Positions 42,081-50,244 of a DNA stretch of 50,244 bases are shown piece after piece. The notes under the pieces were generated by a model. The model had not been told where the DNA came from. It saw only the letters and a list, made by a program, of their open reading frames with translations, and searched no databases. The stretch is from Microbacteriaceae bacterium PS02067 (GTDB lineage: Bacteria; Actinomycetota; Actinomycetes; Actinomycetales; Microbacteriaceae), in the NCBI GenBank assembly GCA_029960085.1, contig JASCPG010000014.1, positions 1-50,244 of the forward strand, given 5' to 3'. Numbering within the stretch: the stretch's first letter is position 1; every line of letters begins with the position of its first letter. The translations under genes were made by a program, and so were the position numbers.

Positions 42081-42911
42081 CTACATCTCTTCGTGAGTGT
42101 CGGGGTCGCCGTCCCACAGCCGCCCGCGCTCGAGCCCGGAGATGGCGGCGAGCTCGGCATCCGTCAGTGCGAAACCGAACACGTCGGCGTTCTCGACCTG
42201 ACGTGAGGCGTCGGCGGACTTCGGGATCGGCGTCGAACCGAGTTGCGTGTGCCAGCGGAGCACGGCCTGCGTCGGGGTGACGCCGTGCGCCGCGGCGACG
42301 TCCTGGATGACCTGCTCGGTGAGCAGTTCGCTGCGGCGGGCGAGCGGCGACCAGCTCTCCGTGCGGATGCCGTGCGTCGCGTGGAAGGCGCGCAGCTTCT
42401 CCTGCGGGAAATAGGGATGCATCTCCACCTGGTTGACCGCGGGGGTGACACCGGTCTCGTCGATGAGGCGCGTCAGCATCGCCTCGGTGAAGTTGGAGAC
42501 GCCGACCGATCCGACCTTGCCGTCCTTCTGCAGGTCGATCATGGCGCGGAAGGTCTCGACGTAGCGATTCACGCTGGGGTTCGGCCAGTGGATCAGGTAG
42601 AGGTCGATGCGGTCGAGTCCCAGCCGCTCGAGAGACGCGTGCGCCGAATGGATCGTCTCCTGGTAGCCGTGCTCACGCCCGGGGACCTTCGTCGTGACGA
42701 TCAGCTCGTCGCGGATGCCGCTGCGCCGCACCGCCTCGCCGACCTCGGCCTCGTTGCCGTAGTTGACCGCGGAGTCGAGCAGCCGGTATCCGGCGTCGAT
42801 CGCCGTGCCGATCGCGGCGATACCCTCGTCGCCCGTGAGCTTGTAGGTGCCGAAGCCGAGCTCCGGGAACGCCGTGCCGTCGTTGAGCGTGACCGTGGGA
42901 ATCGTGACCAT
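42081..42911 (-). CDS. Aldo/keto reductase (2,5-diketo-gluconate reductase type)
   Basis: The 276-aa NADPH-dependent reductase has the full catalytic tetrad: Asp and Tyr in DSAVNYGNE (about 45-53), Lys in IVTTKVPG (about 72-79), and His in LYLIHWPNPS (about 105-114). The cofactor loop IPKSADASRQVEN lies near 230. The substrate is unknown. TAGCGT (42919-42924) ends 7 nt before the ATG at 42911; the longer in-frame start is antisense to the HAD gene region and is rejected. Confidence 0.92.
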   Translation of the reverse strand: MVTIPTVTLNDGTAFPELGFGTYKLTGDEGIAAIGTAIDAGYRLLDSAVNYGNEAEVGEAVRRSGIRDELIVTTKVPGREHGYQETIHSAHASLERLGLDRIDLYLIHWPNPSVNRYVETFRAMIDLQKDGKVGSVGVSNFTEAMLTRLIDETGVTPAVNQVEMHPYFPQEKLRAFHATHGIRTESWSPLARRSELLTEQVIQDVAAAHGVTPTQAVLRWHTQLGSTPIPKSADASRQVENADVFGFALTDAELAAISGLERGRLWDGDPDTHEEM

Positions 42912-42939
42912 GGCATCCACGCTACGCCCCTCGCCTCGC

Positions 42940-43752
42940 TCAGGCGCGGGCGAGGAGCTCCTCGATGACGCGCAGGACCCCCGCATCGGCGTTCGACGGC
43001 GCACGGAACCGCGCGATCGCCGCCACATCGGGGTGGGCGTCGTCCATCGCGTACGACCAGTCCGCCGCCTGGAGCAGTTCGATGTCGTTGAGGTAGTCAC
43101 CGAACGCCATCGTCTGGGCGGGCGTCACGCCTAGTGCCGCCTGGAGATTCCGCAGGGCGACGCCCTTGTTGACGGTCGCGTTCATGATGTCGACCCAGTG
43201 CTCGCCCGAGACGACGACTTGATGCGTGGCGCGGAGGTCGGCGAACGCGGGCGCCGTGTGGGCCTCGCCTCCGTCGACGTCGTAGATCGCGAGCTTCAGG
43301 ACCTGATCGCGGACGGCGAGGAGGTCGGGCACGACCTCGAGCTTCGCGTAGTACTTCTCCGCCTCCGCGAGGAACTCGGCGGCCGTGCTCTCGATATACG
43401 CCGACGTCTTGCCGCAGACGACGAGCCCCGCGCGCACGACGCCTCCGGCGACCAGCTCACGCAGGCGCAGGGTGACGGATGCCGCGACGTCCGGCTCCAT
43501 GGCATCCGAGCTCACCTCCGTGTCACCGCGGACGACGTATGCGCCGTTCTCGGCGATGTAGTCGAGTTCCGCGTCGACGTGGCCGAACATCCCTTGCAGA
43601 GTCGCAAGCTGCCGACCGCTCGCGGGGGCGAACGCGATGCCCCGCTCGCGCAGCCGCTGGAGCAGGGGCCATGTCGCGGGCGGGATCGTCCCGTCCGGCA
43701 GCAGCAGCGTGCCGTCCATGTCGACGGCGATGAGACGGATGTCGGGGGTCAC
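42940..43752 (-). CDS. Cof-type HAD hydrolase
   Basis: The 270-aa phosphatase has motif I AVDMDGTLLLPDG (residues 9-21, nucleophile and acid Asp pair), a C2-type cap, and motif IV MAFGDYLNDIELLQAADW (about residues 213-230). Cof-type HADs dephosphorylate sugar phosphates or related metabolites. CAGGAT (43759-43764) ends 6 nt before the GTG start. It lies 28 bp upstream of the aldo/keto reductase gene on the same strand. Confidence 0.92.
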   Translation of the reverse strand: MTPDIRLIAVDMDGTLLLPDGTIPPATWPLLQRLRERGIAFAPASGRQLATLQGMFGHVDAELDYIAENGAYVVRGDTEVSSDAMEPDVAASVTLRLRELVAGGVVRAGLVVCGKTSAYIESTAAEFLAEAEKYYAKLEVVPDLLAVRDQVLKLAIYDVDGGEAHTAPAFADLRATHQVVVSGEHWVDIMNATVNKGVALRNLQAALGVTPAQTMAFGDYLNDIELLQAADWSYAMDDAHPDVAAIARFRAPSNADAGVLRVIEELLARA

Positions 43753-43777
43753 CCCTCCATCCTGTCAAAGCCGCAGA

Positions 43778-44269
43778 TCACGGCCGCTCGTTGCGCCGGG
43801 CATACGCGGCGGCGCTGCGGCTCGACAGCGCGAGCAGCACGAGCACGTCGAGCGCGATCGTGGCGAGACCCGCATCGACCGTGATCTCGCGCCCACTCGA
43901 CCACCACGCGACGAACGAGGTCGTGAGCGATATCACCGAGCCGATCATCACGAGCACTCGCGGCCAGTTCCAGCCCAGCCAGATGAACGACGCGAGCACC
44001 GCGTCGACGAGCAGGAGCGACACACCGACCAGGACGACGACGAGAGGCCCGAGCGCATCGCCGTCGACGCTGACGTCGAGGGACGACGGCCGCAAGAGCG
44101 CCGCCTGGACGAGGAATCCGATGCCCGCCGCGACGCGCAGGATGAGCAGCGTCACGCCCGCGATCGTCGCGGCGGGGCGGCGCATCGCAGGGTTGTAGCC
44201 GGTCGGGACGAGCAGCCGCGTCGCGGGCTCGAAGGCGGGGCGCTTGGCGTGCGCGGAGCGGTCGGTCAC
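43778..44269 (-). CDS. Four-helix membrane protein partnered with LssY_C protein
   Basis: The 163-aa protein has about four predicted helices (near residues 33-55, 65-90, 95-120 and 130-150) and a basic N-terminus. I do not recognise a family. Its GTG start overlaps the stop of the LssY_C gene (GTGA), so the two are probably made together and may interact in the membrane. The end, SRSAAAYARRNERP, is basic and probably cytoplasmic. Confidence 0.7.
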   Translation of the reverse strand: MTDRSAHAKRPAFEPATRLLVPTGYNPAMRRPAATIAGVTLLILRVAAGIGFLVQAALLRPSSLDVSVDGDALGPLVVVLVGVSLLLVDAVLASFIWLGWNWPRVLVMIGSVISLTTSFVAWWSSGREITVDAGLATIALDVLVLLALSSRSAAAYARRNERP

Positions 44270-45123
44270 GAGGCATCCACCCCCTCCGTCGCGGGGACGG
44301 CAACCGCGCGCAGGTCGACGATCGGCAGGTCGCCGTCGGTGCGGATCGAATCGCCGCCGCCGTTGCGGGCGTGGTAGCCGGTGGAGAAGTCGCGGAGGAC
44401 CTCGAGCGCGATGGCCGGATCCGAGCCTGTGACCGTGCGGACGACGTGATCGCGCTCGACGTCCGTGTCGGCGTCGATGCGATGCGTGATCTGGAGCGTG
44501 AAGAGCGACAAGCCCACCGCCGTGTCGAACGTCGCCGCCGCGAGCCAGTCGACACGGCGTCCACCTGGCAGCAGCCAGTCGTCGGGGCAGCGCCAGAACC
44601 GCACGTGATGCCGCTGTGCCGGGTTGCCGTCGACCTCCTGCTGGTAGGCGAGGTCCTGCTGGTGGCCGAAGAGGAAGAGCGGGCTGACGGGCGCCTCGTC
44701 GTAGCTGCGGCGCAGCACGGTCGAGGTGACGATGCGCCACGAGCTGCGCAGGGTCACCGGGTCGGCCGCCGTCCACCCGGCGCGCGCCATCGCCGCTTCG
44801 AGTTGCTCGCGCGAACCCATGAGTGCGAGGTTGACGGGGTCGCCGAGCAGGCCGTCACTCGTGCGCGCGCGGCCGATGAAGTAGTCGGGCACATAGATGG
44901 TGGTGAGGATGCGATGGAGCCGCGGCAGCACGAGATAGGCCAGGAGCACCCAGAACGCGATGCCGAGGACGATGCCCCACCAGCCCACATGGAAAGTCTC
45001 GGTGAGGCTCAGGTAGGCGAGCCACACGGCAGCGAGTCCCGCGAAGGTGAAGAAGAACCAGTCGAGTGCCACGCCGATCGACGCCCGGCGCCGCGTGACG
45101 CCTCGCGAATCGGAACCGCTCAT
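44266..45123 (-). CDS. LssY C-terminal domain-containing membrane protein
   Basis: The 285-aa protein has two N-terminal helices (about residues 18-40 and 48-68) and a soluble LssY_C-like domain. The latter contains SPLFLFGHQQDLAYQQE, RHHVRFWRCPDDW and AATFDTAVGLSLFTLQITHRI (about 150-220, quoted in parts). LssY was named from a Legionella secretion locus, and the biochemical role is unknown. TAGCGT (45130-45135) ends 6 nt before the ATG. Confidence 0.82.
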   Translation of the reverse strand: MSGSDSRGVTRRRASIGVALDWFFFTFAGLAAVWLAYLSLTETFHVGWWGIVLGIAFWVLLAYLVLPRLHRILTTIYVPDYFIGRARTSDGLLGDPVNLALMGSREQLEAAMARAGWTAADPVTLRSSWRIVTSTVLRRSYDEAPVSPLFLFGHQQDLAYQQEVDGNPAQRHHVRFWRCPDDWLLPGGRRVDWLAAATFDTAVGLSLFTLQITHRIDADTDVERDHVVRTVTGSDPAIALEVLRDFSTGYHARNGGGDSIRTDGDLPIVDLRAVAVPATEGVDAS

Positions 45124-45227
45124 GGCCTCACGCTACCGGCGGGCGGGCGAGCCGGGGGTTATCCCCACCCCGACTTCTCGGGCTGGCTCTCCTGTGCCGG
45201 GGCGTCGCCCGGACCTACCGTGGAACC

Positions 45228-46595
45228 ATGACCAGCAACGCCCCGCCCGACGCGGTTCCCGCCCGCGAGGCATCCCCTCTGCCGCCCGCGCCCGCCTCCC
45301 TCGCCGCCGCCCCTCTCTCCAGCGGTGCTGCCGGCGGGCCGCACCGCCCGTCGCGCGCCGTCCGCTTCGGGCGCCACCTCGGTGCGCTCGCCCAGCTCGC
45401 CGCCGTCGGCGTCCTCGGCATCGTCGCCCTCTCGATCCTCGTCGGGCTCCTGAGCGCAGGGGTGGGGCTTCTGCCCGCCCTCGGCATCGGCCTCCTCTTC
45501 CTCGTCGCGTTCGTCTACGCGCTGTATGCCACGGCCTGGGTCGAGTACGAGCGGGTCGAGGGCCTCTACGACTACGGGCTGCGCTCCCTCCGCGCGGTTC
45601 CACGGCAGCGCCCCGGCTTCGCCGGATGGCTGCGCAGCCTCGGGCGTCAGTCGATCGACGGCCCGATGTGGCGCGGCATCGCGTCCGTGGCGATCGCGAC
45701 GATCCTCGGCCTCACGGTGCTGCCTCTCGTCGGCGCGCTCGCCTCGAGCGTCGCCCTCCTGTTCGCGCCCCTCATGGGTGCGCAGAGCGTCGTCCTGCCG
45801 ATCGTGCGCGCCCAGGTGCCCGGCGAGTGGGCCGTGCTCGGCGGCGTCGTCGGCCTCATCCTGAGCCTCGCGCTCCTCGTCGGGATCGCGCTGCTGCATG
45901 CTGTGCTCACCCGCGCGATCCTGGTGCCCTCCCGCGAGGCCCAGTTCGCCGAGCAGGCCCGCACCGCCGGCACGCAGCGCGAGAGCGCCGTCCGCGCCGG
46001 CGAGGTCGAGCGCACCCGCATCGAACGCGACCTGCATGACGGTGTCCAGCCGAGACTCGTCTCGGTCGCGATGACCCTGGGGCTCGCGCAGCAGAAGATC
46101 GACGATGACCCGGATGCCGCCAAGGAGCTGATCGACGAGGCGCACACCTCGACGAAGGCCGCCATCACCGAGCTCCGCCAGCTCGCTCGCGGCATCCACG
46201 CGTCCGTCCTCGACGATCGCGGCCTGGACGCGGCTCTGAGCGCCCTCGCAGCCCGCTCCCACGTGCCCGTGCAGCTCGACGTACGCGTCGACTCGCGCTG
46301 CAGCCGCACCGCCGAAGCCGCGGTCTACTTCGCGATCGCCGAGACGCTCACGAACGCCGCGAAGCACTCCCGCGCGTCCGAAACGCGCGTGGTCGTGCGC
46401 TCCCGGGACGACGGCGGCGTGCACTCGCTGTGGGCGCGGGTCGAGGACAACGGCGTCGGCGGGGCCCGCGTGCTCCCCGGCGGCGGACTCGACGGCATCC
46501 TGAACCGCATCGTCGCCGCAGGCGGCACCACCCGCCTCGACAGTCCCCTCGGCGGCCCGACCTCGCTGGAGGTGAGCGTCCCGTGCGCATCCTGA
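45228..46595 (+). CDS. Sensor histidine kinase, HisKA_3 (NarL-partner) type
   Basis: The 455-aa kinase has an acidic Pro/Ala-rich N-terminus and four predicted helices in two pairs (about 60-105 and 145-230). A dimerisation helix carries the phospho-acceptor His in ERTRIERDLHDGVQPRLV (His near residue 269). The HATPase domain has AIAETLTNAAKHS (N-box) and VEDNGVGGARV (G1). The signal is probably at the membrane. TACCGT (45216-45221) ends 6 nt before the ATG. The kinase overlaps the regulator gene by 13 nt. Confidence 0.93.
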   Translation: MTSNAPPDAVPAREASPLPPAPASLAAAPLSSGAAGGPHRPSRAVRFGRHLGALAQLAAVGVLGIVALSILVGLLSAGVGLLPALGIGLLFLVAFVYALYATAWVEYERVEGLYDYGLRSLRAVPRQRPGFAGWLRSLGRQSIDGPMWRGIASVAIATILGLTVLPLVGALASSVALLFAPLMGAQSVVLPIVRAQVPGEWAVLGGVVGLILSLALLVGIALLHAVLTRAILVPSREAQFAEQARTAGTQRESAVRAGEVERTRIERDLHDGVQPRLVSVAMTLGLAQQKIDDDPDAAKELIDEAHTSTKAAITELRQLARGIHASVLDDRGLDAALSALAARSHVPVQLDVRVDSRCSRTAEAAVYFAIAETLTNAAKHSRASETRVVVRSRDDGGVHSLWARVEDNGVGGARVLPGGGLDGILNRIVAAGGTTRLDSPLGGPTSLEVSVPCAS

Positions 46596-47260
46596 TCTGC
46601 GAAGACTCCGCCCTCCTGCGCGAAGGCATCGTGCGCGTGCTGCAGGACGCCGGCCACGACGTGGTCGCCGCCCTCCCTGACGCGAGTACGCTGACCGAGC
46701 GCGTCGCCGAGACCGCACCGGAGCTGTGCATCCTCGACGTGCGGCTGCCGCCGACGTTCACCGACGAGGGCATCCGCGCGGCGCTGGCCCTGCGCGCCGT
46801 GCAGCCCGACCTCCCGGTGCTCGTGCTGAGCCAATACGTCGAGGAGCGGTACGCGAGCGAGCTCATCACGGGTCAGGCGGCGGCCTTCGGCTACCTGTTG
46901 AAGGACCGTGTCGCCGACATCCGCGACTTCCTGCAGGCGCTCGAGCGGATCGGCGCGGGAGCGACGGTCCTCGACCCCGAGGTCGTCGCGCAGCTGCTCA
47001 CCCGGCGCGCTCGCGACGAGCGCATGGCCCGGCTCACCGAGCGCGAACGGACCGTCCTCGCCCTGATCGCCGAGGGCAGGAGCAACCAGGCGATCGCCCA
47101 GACCCTCTTCGTCACCGAGGCGAGCGTCGAGAAGCACATCACGTCGCTCTTCCAGAAGCTCGGCCTCGAACAGGACGAGCACGGCAACCGGCGCGTCCTG
47201 GCCGTGCTCGCCCACCTCGAACACGGCGACCACACCCCTCCGAACGGAGCACTCCGATGA
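46583..47260 (+). CDS. NarL/LuxR-type response regulator
   Basis: The 225-aa regulator has a receiver domain with acidic pair CEDSALLREG (residues 6-15), phospho-acceptor Asp near 53 in LCILDVRLPP and Lys in GYLLKDRV. A LuxR helix-turn-helix follows (about 155-210: LTERERTVLALIAEGRSNQA, then TEASVEKHITSLFQKLGL). The start is GTG at 46583 with GGAGGTGAG upstream inside the kinase gene. It ends in an ATGA overlap with the DUF4097 gene, which is the likely co-regulated output. Confidence 0.94.
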   Translation: MRILICEDSALLREGIVRVLQDAGHDVVAALPDASTLTERVAETAPELCILDVRLPPTFTDEGIRAALALRAVQPDLPVLVLSQYVEERYASELITGQAAAFGYLLKDRVADIRDFLQALERIGAGATVLDPEVVAQLLTRRARDERMARLTERERTVLALIAEGRSNQAIAQTLFVTEASVEKHITSLFQKLGLEQDEHGNRRVLAVLAHLEHGDHTPPNGALR

Positions 47261-48060
47261 CCCTCACCGAATCCCCCCGACCCCGATCCTCCGCACGTGT
47301 CATCGCCGTCCTCGCGATGGTGTTCGGATCGCTCCTCATCGTCGGCTCCCTCACGATCGGAGCCGTCTCCGCGGCGCGCGCCGCCTCCGTGCGCACCGAC
47401 ACGCTGACGGCGGATGCCACCGGCATCCGCAACCTCGACGTCGATGTCGCCGCCGCCGACCTCAAGATCGTCTACGGCGGCGACGAGGCGAGCCTCACGG
47501 TGACCGGTGTCTCCTCGGACTGGACGCTGCGCCGCGACGGCGACAGCCTCGTCGTCCGCACCGATCGCAACTGGTGGAAGGGGTGGAGCCTGTTCGGCCG
47601 CGAAGCCGACACCGCGACCCTCACCCTCCCCTCCTCCCTCCAGCACACGGCGGTGGACGCCGACCTCTCCGTGAGCGCCGGTCAACTGCGGGCGGACGGC
47701 ACGTTCGGTGCCCTCAGCCTCTCGCTGAGCGCGGGCACGATGGACGTCTCCGGCACGGCCGAGCGGCTCGATGTGGATGCCTCGGCAGGGCGCCTCACGT
47801 TCGATCTGGCCGACACGACCGAGGCCGACCTGAACCTCAGCGCCGGCGCCGTCACCGGCAGCCTGTCCGGCTCCGCTCCCCGCACGGTCACGGCCGACGT
47901 GAGCGCCGGCCGGATGGACCTGACGCTGCCGACCGGTCGCTATGCGGTGAGCTCGGAGGCGTCTGCGGGCGAGTTCCGCAACGACCTCCAGGTCGATTCC
48001 TCCTCGGATCACCGTGTGCAGGTGACCGTCTCGGCGGGAGTCGTGCGCATCGGGTCGTGA
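47257..48060 (+). CDS. DUF4097 family beta-strand repeat protein
   Basis: The 267-aa protein has one N-terminal membrane helix (about residues 16-40) and an extracellular part made of repeated short strands ([54 protein letters not shown]). These have the serial S-A-G pattern of DUF4097/adhesin-like beta helices. It may be a surface-located sensor or binding protein for the kinase above, as in many cell-envelope stress operons; this is inferred from coupling. Translation is coupled by ATGA. Confidence 0.87.
   Translation: MTLTESPRPRSSARVIAVLAMVFGSLLIVGSLTIGAVSAARAASVRTDTLTADATGIRNLDVDVAAADLKIVYGGDEASLTVTGVSSDWTLRRDGDSLVVRTDRNWWKGWSLFGREADTATLTLPSSLQHTAVDADLSVSAGQLRADGTFGALSLSLSAGTMDVSGTAERLDVDASAGRLTFDLADTTEADLNLSAGAVTGSLSGSAPRTVTADVSAGRMDLTLPTGRYAVSSEASAGEFRNDLQVDSSSDHRVQVTVSAGVVRIGS
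47410..47430. repeat. GGATGCC palindrome, 9-bp arms
   Basis: GCGGATGCC and GGCATCCGC face each other across ACC inside the DUF4097 gene. This is the longest exact dyad built on the heptamer that I noticed. Confidence 0.6.
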
Positions 48061-48137
48061 TGCGGCCGGGGTTCCTGACCGATCGCTATGCGACGGATAT
48101 GGGTTGAGCCCAGAACCCCACGAGCGTTACCTCTTCG

Positions 48138-48270
48138 TTATACAGTCGATCCATCGCCGCTCCCGACACAGACTCCACGGGAACGGCGAAGCGGAAGCTC
48201 CTCTCTTCTGCGAACCTTTGGTGCAAACGGGATGCAGGGCCGGTCGGTCGGAAGACACGACCGGCCCTTT
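48138..48270 (+). ncRNA. Candidate small RNA with three hairpins and terminator
   Basis: A TTATACAGT -10-like sequence (48138-48146) is followed by three hairpins. The first is CGCCG-CT-CCCG pairing with CGGG-AA-CGGCG (48155-48188). The second is GCGGAAG pairing with CTTCTGC (48191-48211). The last is the intrinsic terminator at 48237-48270. GC content is visibly lower than in nearby genes, and no sense ORF fits. The predicted product is about 120 nt. There is no clear -35 box, so it might instead be the 3' untranslated end of the DUF4097 operon. It matches no RNA family I can name. Confidence 0.4.
48237..48270 (+). terminator. Intrinsic terminator upstream of pgi
   Basis: GGGCCGGTC (48237-48245) and GACCGGCCC (48259-48267) form a perfect 9-bp stem followed by TTT. 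It stops transcription 28 nt before the pgi start codon and so isolates pgi from the DUF4097 operon. Confidence 0.82.
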
Positions 48271-48298
48271 CCGTGTCGCGCGCGCTAGCGTGGGTTCC

Positions 48299-49975
<1,677 letters not shown>

Positions 49976-49982
49976 CCCCGCT

Positions 49983-50014
49983 CAGGCTGCCGCGACACGA
50001 CTCGCGGCAGCCTG
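49983..50014. terminator. 13-bp hairpin after pgi
   Basis: CAGGCTGCCGCGA (49983-49995) and TCGCGGCAGCCTG (50002-50014) form a perfect stem with a 6-nt loop, 8 nt past the pgi stop. There is no T-run. It could also serve a convergent gene entering from the right. Confidence 0.7.
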
Positions 50015-50103
50015 ACGGGATCGTCCTGCTCGGCCGCGGTCGTCAGCCGACGCGGGCGGCGCACGCGCTGGTCGCACCGGGCCGACACCTGCGGGTGATC
50101 TCG

Positions 50104-50173
50104 CACGCGGCTCCTGCGGCGACGCCGAGACGGGCCGTCACGCGGCTCCTGCGGCGATGCCGAGACGGGCCGT
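50104..50173. repeat. 35-bp tandem duplication near window end
   Basis: Two head-to-tail copies (50104-50138 and 50139-50173) differ at one base. The unit length is not a multiple of three, so any gene crossing it changes frame. On the minus strand a frame stays open from the window edge to a stop at 50043-50045, but its Arg-rich composition makes coding doubtful. Confidence 0.8.
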
Positions 50174-50244
50174 CGTGCGGCCGCCGGCGTGACGGCCCGG
50201 GGCCGCGCCATCTCGCAGTCGGGTCGGCCGCGTCAGCCGTGCGG

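Noticed and set aside
48086..48154. Minus-strand peptide starting MDRLYNEEV opposite the candidate small RNA
   Set aside because: It looks protein-like for 22 residues, with GGGAGCGG before the ATG, but the plus-strand terminator and hairpins explain the region better. It could be revisited if no small RNA is found.
50043..50243. C-terminal end of a convergent minus-strand gene
   Set aside because: Open to the window edge, but Arg/Gly-rich and crossing a 35-bp duplication; too little sequence to support a gene call.

Overview
The window is about 50 kb of high-GC actinobacterial chromosome. Gene content, codon use, the bS22-type peptide and the style of the -10 boxes fit a Microbacteriaceae member, probably Microbacterium or a close relative; this is an inference from sequence character, not a database match. 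Genes are tightly packed on both strands, often with 1-20 nt overlaps. I see no rRNA, tRNA, CRISPR array, prophage or insertion sequence.

Layout. 0-2.4 kb: an ABC ATPase fragment with a YhgE/Pip membrane protein. 2.7-7.6 kb (minus): a System II cytochrome c maturation set (CcsB, ResB, CcdA, TlpA-like lipoprotein) with a histidine phosphatase. 7.7-9.5 kb: a short archaeal-type AspRS and a DUF2853 protein. 9.7-13.7 kb: a four-gene ABC importer with a perfect 14-bp hairpin just after the binding-protein gene. 13.7-15.4 kb (minus): Dabb protein, glutaredoxin-like protein, a 32-aa bS22 gene, a BldC-like regulator and an ArsR-type regulator. 15.5-17.6 kb: a K+ channel/RCK pair. 17.6-21.9 kb: proC, a hydrolase, tadA, an unknown bicistron, upp and DUF3467. 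21.9-25.4 kb: a large nuclease-helicase fusion, then a tandem palindromic repeat and nadE. 27.9-34.4 kb: a probably catalytically dead phosphopantetheinyl-transferase fold protein, a nucleosidase, a Pro-rich membrane protein, and sbcC-sbcD. 34.5-38.3 kb: MFS transporter, DUF2277, hydrolase, GNAT and a P-loop kinase-like protein. 38.4-42.1 kb: a leaderless Cys-rich leader peptide ahead of a winged-helix regulator, a DNA glycosylase, a VOC protein and two membrane proteins. 42.1-45.1 kb (minus): aldo/keto reductase, HAD phosphatase, and an LssY_C/membrane protein pair. 45.2-48.1 kb: a histidine kinase, LuxR-type response regulator and DUF4097 operon. 48.1-50.0 kb: a candidate small RNA and pgi.

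Three signals cut across the window. First, about 25 genes have a TANNNT-like -10 box ending only 6-8 nt before the start codon, the geometry of leaderless mRNAs. Second, the heptamer GGATGCC/GGCATCC occurs about 115 times by eye, roughly ten times the composition expectation, equally on both strands, in genes and in spacers. Third, several convergent gene pairs share an inverted repeat that overlaps or abuts the stop codons. The best candidates for something undescribed are the Cys-rich leader at 38.4 kb, the three-hairpin transcript at 48.15-48.27 kb and the GGATGCC motif.
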